A DNA stretch of 64,000 bases from Rhizomys pruinosus (taxonomy: Eukaryota > Chordata > Mammalia > Rodentia > Spalacidae), in NCBI GenBank assembly GCA_009823505.1, contig VZQC01006589.1, positions 6,923,564 through 6,987,563 of the forward strand, read 5' to 3'. Shown one piece after another: positions 58,572 through 64,000 of the stretch. Made by a program: the position numbers and the translations under genes. Every line of letters starts with the position of its first letter. The first letter of the stretch is position 1. Under the pieces are notes generated by a model that was not told the origin of the DNA, ran no database searches, and saw only the letters and a program-made list of their open reading frames with translations.

Positions 58572-58692
58572 GACCTTTCTGCAGGTTGGAACCTGGGACT
58601 CCTGACATGCACATCTTCGCCCAGTTTCTGGGGCAATATATACTATACATATATGAACATATTCAATATATGGTTAGCTCAGAACTTGGAGA

Positions 58693-59046
58693 TGGGGTGA
58701 TGGTTTAAATGAGGAATATCACACATAGGCCTCAAGTATTTGAGCATTTGATCCCCAGTTGGCAATGCTACTTGGGAAGGGGAAGTAAACTTCAGCAGGA
58801 GTGGCCATGCCAATAATGCTTGTCTCTGGGGGGCAGCAGATAGAGATGCTCACCTTCCAGCTTCACTCTGTTTCCTGTGGCTGCTTGAAGATGTGAGTGC
58901 TCATCTTCTGCTCCAGCATTCCCAACATCCTCCCCATGCTGGTGGCCTCTTAATGCCTCTGGAGCCACAAGATAAATGAACCACAAGATAAATGTTTGTT
59001 GCCTTAGTCATGGTGTTTATCACAGAAACAGAAAAGTAACTAATAT
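58693..59046 (+). mobile_element. Solo MaLR-type LTR (ORR1-like)
   Basis: GGTGATGGTTTAAATGAGGA, TTTGAGCATTTGATCCCCAG, GGAGTGGCCATGCCAATAAT and GTGTTTATCACAGAAACAGA parallel, in plus orientation, the LTRs at 23868 and 25641. No partner LTR nearby. Confidence 0.85.
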
Positions 59047-60483
59047 GGATCTCATGGTGCTGTGCTTACTGGAACCCCAGAGAGAGAGATGAACCACAAC
59101 CTAGGTCTTGAGAGTGGTGAGTTACAATCACCTGCAGGGGCAAAAGAGCAGGAATACATGGAGAAGAGAGAACATTGTCTCCAACCTTGCATTTCGGTAT
59201 GTCAGATCCCACATTTCTGTGCTGTAGAAGGCATGACAAATTGAGTTTAAATAAACTAAAATCTAGCATAGAGAGAAATATGAAACTTATTGCTAAGTTG
59301 GATACACATAGAGATTTTTTTAGATACAGGTAATGTTTAGAAGATAACATAGAAATATATAAATACAATGAGTGTATGATTATAATTGTGTGAATCATTG
59401 AAAGGGGTGTAGTGACTGCAGTTATGACCTGAAATGTTAGCAATTCTAAAGAAAAATGGTAACAAGAAAGGGAAGGAGACAAAGATAAACCCTGAGAAAA
59501 CCTCGACATTATGGTACATTTGAGAAAAAGAAGGAGACACAGCAGGTGGTGAAAACTCAGGCATATGTGATGTGACTGAAATGGCTACTCACACTGTAAC
59601 AAGGAAAAGGGTTCAGAAATATTTAATGCTTTTGAGAATTCAAATCAAAACTTTGAAATAAGATCGTTCAGTTTTTCCTTCCCTGCAAAATGGTATGAAA
59701 AATATGTTCTCCAAACATACAATAAAATAGATGGTGCTTGTTTCAAGGTATCAGGGAACAATCAAACCTTCTGCTCTAAGTATGAACTAGATATACTCAG
59801 AGTCTACATTGTTCTGCAATTTCTGTCATCCAGTAATATGAAAACATCAATAATTTTTATAAAGTTGAAGAATATATAGATTTTGTGAGATCTGTCCTGT
59901 CTTTGGAGTAATAAAATCAACTTTTATTGATCACTGTTATTCTGATTTTGAGAAATCAGACCTTTGAGAAATTGACCTCTGATTGCATGCACTCCATAGT
60001 TTTCATCATTAATCATTGGTCTTGATATGAATCAAAAAAATTATTTTCATTGCTATAGCTTTCTGCCAAATTGAAGTGATTATTCAACAATGCCATCTGG
60101 GGCACAGTTTTCAGTCTGTGTGTTTCCATGTCCATTTAAGTCAGGTCACTGAGCGACACTTCTCCATTCTTACAGCCACTTAACCAACATCTGCAAAGTC
60201 CTGTAGGAAATGTACCTGGCTGCGATGAAAATAGGAGGGTGAGACAAAGTTCATGCTCCACTTAGGAGTGGAGTGAAGTTTATGAACTGTTTTATGTTAT
60301 TGTATATTTCATCTTTTAATATATTTAATGTGTTTGTTCTATTTCCCAGACTTTTAATGACTTTCTAGGACTTGTAGAGTGCGTGATTTTTTGAGCTGAG
60401 AGGTGATGAACTCTTAGTTAATGGAAGAACTGGTTCCTAGGACCAAGTAAATCATCCTTCCTAATCATAAAGCCACTCTCTTT
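59047..60483. other. Unassigned DNA
   Basis: About 1.4 kb. A 147-codon minus-strand frame (59066-59509) has no recognised domain. No repeat named. Confidence 0.4.
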
Positions 60484-60601
60484 GAGTTATGAATTCTAGC
60501 ACTCAGGAGGTTGAGGCCAGCCTGAGTTACCTAGTTAGTACCAGGGCAACCTGTGCTATTTAATAAGTCTCTGTCTCATCAACAAAAACAAAACAAAACC
60601 T
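60484..60601 (+). mobile_element. B1 fragment
   Basis: TTCTAGCACTCAGGAGGTTG, AGGCCAGCCTGAGTTACCTA and an A-rich tail (CAAAAACAAAACAAAACC). Confidence 0.75.
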
Positions 60602-60640
60602 ACAACACTAAATTAAATTAAATGATTCAAAATTATTTGG

Positions 60641-60706
60641 AGATGTGAGAGATGGCTCAGACATTAAGAGCATGTACTGCTCTTCTGGAGGACCCGAGTT
60701 TTGATC
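60641..60706 (+). mobile_element. Older B2-type SINE, 5' part
   Basis: GAGAGATGGCTCAGACATTA, CTGCTCTTCTGGAGGACCCG: the head of a B2, split by the minus-strand B2 that follows; its 3' part resumes at 60979. Confidence 0.85.
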
Positions 60707-60978
60707 TTTTTTTTAAACTTTTTTAAAATTATTTTTAAATTTTTTAAATTATTAAAAAAATTTATTTTATTTATTTTTTATGTGTATGAGTGTACTGTCT
60801 GCATGTAGGTTTGTGCACCTGTGTCATGCAATGCCGCAGAGGTCAGAAGAGGATGTCAGATTCCCCCGGAACTGGAGTTAAAGACGGTTCTTGGCCACCA
60901 TGTGGATGCTGGGGATCAAACCTGTGTCCTCTGCAAGAGCAGTCAGCACTCCTAACTGCTAGGCCATCTCTCCAGCCC
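60707..60978 (-). mobile_element. B2-type SINE nested in an older B2
   Basis: Reverse B2 with long T-rich left end, TTTATGTGTATGAGTGTACT, GTCAGATTCCCCCGGAACTG and CTAGGCCATCTCTCCAGCCC. Short repeats GAGTTTTG and GAGTTTGG at its edges may be the target duplication. Confidence 0.94.
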
Positions 60979-61085
60979 CATGAGTTTGGCTCTTAACAGC
61001 CTCATCAGTTGGCTCCAACCATCTGTAACTCTAGCTCTACGAACTCCAATTTCTCTTGACCGCTGCAGAACCTTCTGAACCTTTG
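60979..61085 (+). mobile_element. Older B2-type SINE, 3' part
   Basis: GGCTCCAACCATCTGTAACT, TTCTCTTGACCGCTGCAGAA and CTCACATGCACATC continue the B2 broken at 60706. Confidence 0.8.
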
Positions 61086-61141
61086 CTCACATGCACATCA
61101 CACACCACACACACACACACACACATGCACACACACACACA
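61086..61141. repeat. (CA)n microsatellite at B2 3' end
   Basis: CA-rich tract with a few interruptions, grown from the end of the older B2. Confidence 0.9.
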
Positions 61142-61902
61142 GAGTTATAATAATGAAATAAATCTTACTATTTGGTCATTTTTTTAAAACATATTCAGTT
61201 TTGAAATAAATTGTGATTACACTTACTAAGTTATGTAAAGGCAATGAAAACACAAAACAACATTTTATCCCCAAAATCTTAACAGAAAGCAAATAACATG
61301 AATAAATAATCACAATATAGTACAATGGATTTAAAAATTTTGTAATGTAATTTTATGGTATAACAACTTAAAGATGGAATTCTATGTAATAGAGAGAGAG
61401 AATTGGAGCATTAATCATTGGCCACACAGTGTTATCTGAATTTTGGCTTCATCATTGGAACTTTAAGATGGTTTGGGCACTGCTATATTGTATTCCCCTT
61501 TCTTATAGAGCCATGCATTTCCTGGGCAGCAATGCACTTCTAAGACACTCAGGATGTTGTGAGACCACTATTAGAACCAGATATGACTCTAATAGCCACA
61601 AACTCAAAGCATTAGTAGATTTTAAGTAACACATTTTATTTTCTATGTCCTTTTGAAAGAGAAACTGTACATTCAGGCACCACTCTTGCCTCCTGTAATG
61701 GAGCATGATGCAATGAAATGTGTGGTCTTGGAGTGAGGTTGCCTTGGTTTGCATTCTGAGTCCCATCTGCTACCTTCCTAGTTATCTTGTAGAGATTGTT
61801 CAATCTCAGAGAGGTTGCTAGTCCACAAAAGAGAGAGAGAGACTCTGTTCACAGACCTCCTAAGGTTTCAGCAAAATTACATTAACATTCTTTGTATTTT
61901 TT
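61142..61902. other. Unassigned DNA
   Basis: No gene or repeat recognised. Confidence 0.35.
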
Positions 61903-62028
61903 TAAACAGTCTTTTACTATACATCCATGGTTAGCATAGAACTTATTATATAGACCAGGATGGCCTTTAAATCATAGATATCTACCTGTCCTTGCCTCCC
62001 TAGTAGTGAAATTAAAAAAGTGTGCTGG
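61903..62028 (-). mobile_element. B1 SINE, old
   Basis: Reversed B1: GAACTTATTATATAGACCAG, GATGGCCTTTAAATCATAGA and CTTGCCTCCCTAGTAGTGAA. Confidence 0.75.
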
Positions 62029-64000
62029 CTGAACATTAAAAATTAATAATTATCTGTCAGATGCATTTTTTGAAGCTTTTGATTTTGTTTTGCTATAACC
62101 TAGAGGCCATCATGGGTGGGTTAATAGGATCGGAAGAACCATGTCTCTCATCATTCTTAGCTCCCAGATAAGGCAGGTCACTCTGAGCTTACTGAAGAAT
62201 CTGAAGGGTTAGTGTCCACAGCATGGATCTGCCGTTCCTGAAAGGCTGTATTCTATGGCTATGCAAAGCTAAGCACTGTTTTAGATAGCACCTTCATTAT
62301 ATTTTATGAATCTTGATTTGTTTAGTTCTGATTGGCTTAGTCTGTGCCTTTAACTTGGATTATAGTCTTGGTAGAAAACGTGACTTTCTAAAGTTTGACT
62401 CATGGCCCTTCTGGAGAAGGATCATTCATATTTATTCAGTTGTCCCACTGAGATCCTTCTGGTTTACTGCAATGAGTAAGCTGGCTCAAGAAGCGAAGCA
62501 GCAGCCACGTTGTTTTCACCACTGATGCTCCCCATAAAGCAGCAGAGAGCCACCTGCATGCTTGCTCAGGAACAGCGAGGCCCAGCTCAGTTGCCCTTGA
62601 ATCCAGCAAGAAAAAGAACAATGTAAAAAAGGAACCAGGCTGCTCAAAGGCAGTAAGATGACGGCCATCAATAAGCCAGGTTTCTAAGCCCTGGACTGCA
62701 AAACACAAATAAAAAACAAAAGCACTTCTAACTCTAAGAGAGTACCTTTATTTATAGGTGTAGAATTTGATTGGCTCGGGAAAATTTCAGAAGTCCTCAA
62801 AACTCACCATGGTATTAAGGTGTTTTTAATTTTTTTCAATAACATGAATCACATTAGAATGTAAGAGGAGATGTGGCAGAAACTGCAATTGCTTTGCTTC
62901 CATTGACTCCCTGCTACTTAAAGTGAAATTTATTGCATTTTAGACACTCAACAGTATTTACCACATAAAAAATGAACTAAGTTTTCTAGTCCTCAGTCCA
63001 TCTCTTCTAACAGTGCTATATTAGTGTTTATTTCTCAGTGCTAAGAATGGAGCACTAAGCCTGGTACAAAAGAGGCAAGTCTTCAACTTCAGAGCTCACC
63101 TTAGCCATATAGAGGGTATTCTTTTTTTACTATCCCAACTCTATTACACAAGTGACTGAATTGAAAGCAAAATATCAGTGTATAATCCAAGAACAGATAT
63201 ATTGTGGCTTGTAACATGACACCTAGCTGTGACAGTATCTGAAGCTGCGATGGTCATGGATGTTTGTGAAGGAATCTTTGTAATATACATTCTGACCCAG
63301 TGACACCACTTTCATGTGGCCTGCCAAAATACTTACTAATTTGGTTGCAATATACATGGATTCATGTAAAGATGTTTTATTGTATCTGAGCTAAAATAAG
63401 TTTAAAAGGACAACAGTGAGAAAAAGAAACAAGTAGCCATTAACAGGAGAATAATATTAAGCAGTCATTTAAATGATGTGGGTGCAATCTGCATATCCTG
63501 GGTAATGAGATTCGTCAAACAAGAACAAGTCACTAGAATCCTCGCTTTGTTGAGTTCCAAATGTAAACAAAAGAGAAATGTGTGAAGAACTAAATATTAT
63601 CCAAAGTTAGAATTGACTTCTTAGGCAATAATGAATTGAAGTATGATTCCATTCCAAATCAGAGATCCAAAAATTAAACATCATGGTCTGAAGATGGTCT
63701 GATCTGTGTCTATTGAAGTACAGAACAAAGAAACATCTAGAAAGTGTCCATTGGGGAGATCAGAGCTGGGCACAGCCACAAAGCAATAAAGTGGAACTGG
63801 AGGGAAAGTCCAGATGCCAAACAAGAAGATGTGAGATGACACTGCCATGGTCTGTGCTGGCAGTGATGGAGAACACTGAGGAGAACAGGCAGTGTCTTTA
63901 CCTGGAGAAAGTTCTTGGATATTCAGTAAATGTTGAGAGAGATAATGCACTAACTTGCTCTGGGAACAAAATACCCAGTCAAAGACCCTGAAGAAAGCCA
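62029..64000. other. Unassigned DNA
   Basis: About 2 kb to the window end. Frames of 70-92 codons near 62313-62708 and 63681-63991 have no recognised similarity. No repeat named. Confidence 0.4.

Overview
The window reads as intergenic or deep intronic DNA from a murid-type rodent. I recognise B1, B2 and B4 SINEs, rodent-type L1 (LINE-1) pieces and MaLR-type LTR elements (ORR1/MT-like). B2 copies carrying a long 3' body that ends in a CATTGCATGACACGGGTGCA-like motif, together with the absence of clear ID elements, make a cricetid (hamster, vole or deer-mouse type) more likely than mouse or rat; this is inference. I found no intact protein-coding gene, no tRNA, rRNA or snRNA gene, no CpG island and no CRISPR. 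The only gene-derived sequence I can name is a broken retrocopy of SET (TAF-I/I2PP2A) at 9792-10245 on the minus strand.

Layout. 1-6.4 kb: unassigned sequence with GGT, GA/GGGA, TA, CT and CA tracts. 6.4-10.9 kb: L1, B2 and B1 copies, and a 5'-inverted L1 abutting the SET pseudogene. 11-17 kb: unassigned DNA, a hairpin-bearing tandem duplication, and B4, B1 and B2 copies. 17.8-19.1 kb: an old LTR fragment holding a 27-copy, 29-bp minisatellite with an 87-bp higher-order period. 19.5-23.3 kb: SINEs, a CA-rich tract and an old L1. 23.87-26.0 kb: a two-LTR MaLR element on the minus strand. 28.5-30.2 kb: an L1 3' end with a long target-site duplication. 33.6-37.4 kb: a 5'-inverted L1 interrupted by a second two-LTR MaLR element with a 5-bp target-site duplication. 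39.7-40.05 kb: a 10-copy minisatellite rich in YY1-like motifs. 42.4-46.0 kb: a repeat-poor block. 46.76-47.02 kb: a composite B2-B1 SINE. 47.2-52.4 kb: two copies of a roughly 2-kb segment attached to an L1 3' end. 52.7-59.05 kb: SINEs, L1 3' UTR, LTRs and a 15-copy, 59/60-bp minisatellite. 60.5-64 kb: a B2 nested in a B2, then unassigned DNA.

No genes work together here. The content is a record of successive retrotransposition (L1, SINEs moved by L1, MaLR) overlaid by tandem expansion. Longer open frames fall in tandem arrays, repeats or unassigned DNA, and none shows a recognisable domain apart from the SET remnant and L1 ORF2 pieces. Repeat family names are from recognition of diagnostic motifs, not from a library search, so subfamily names are left open.
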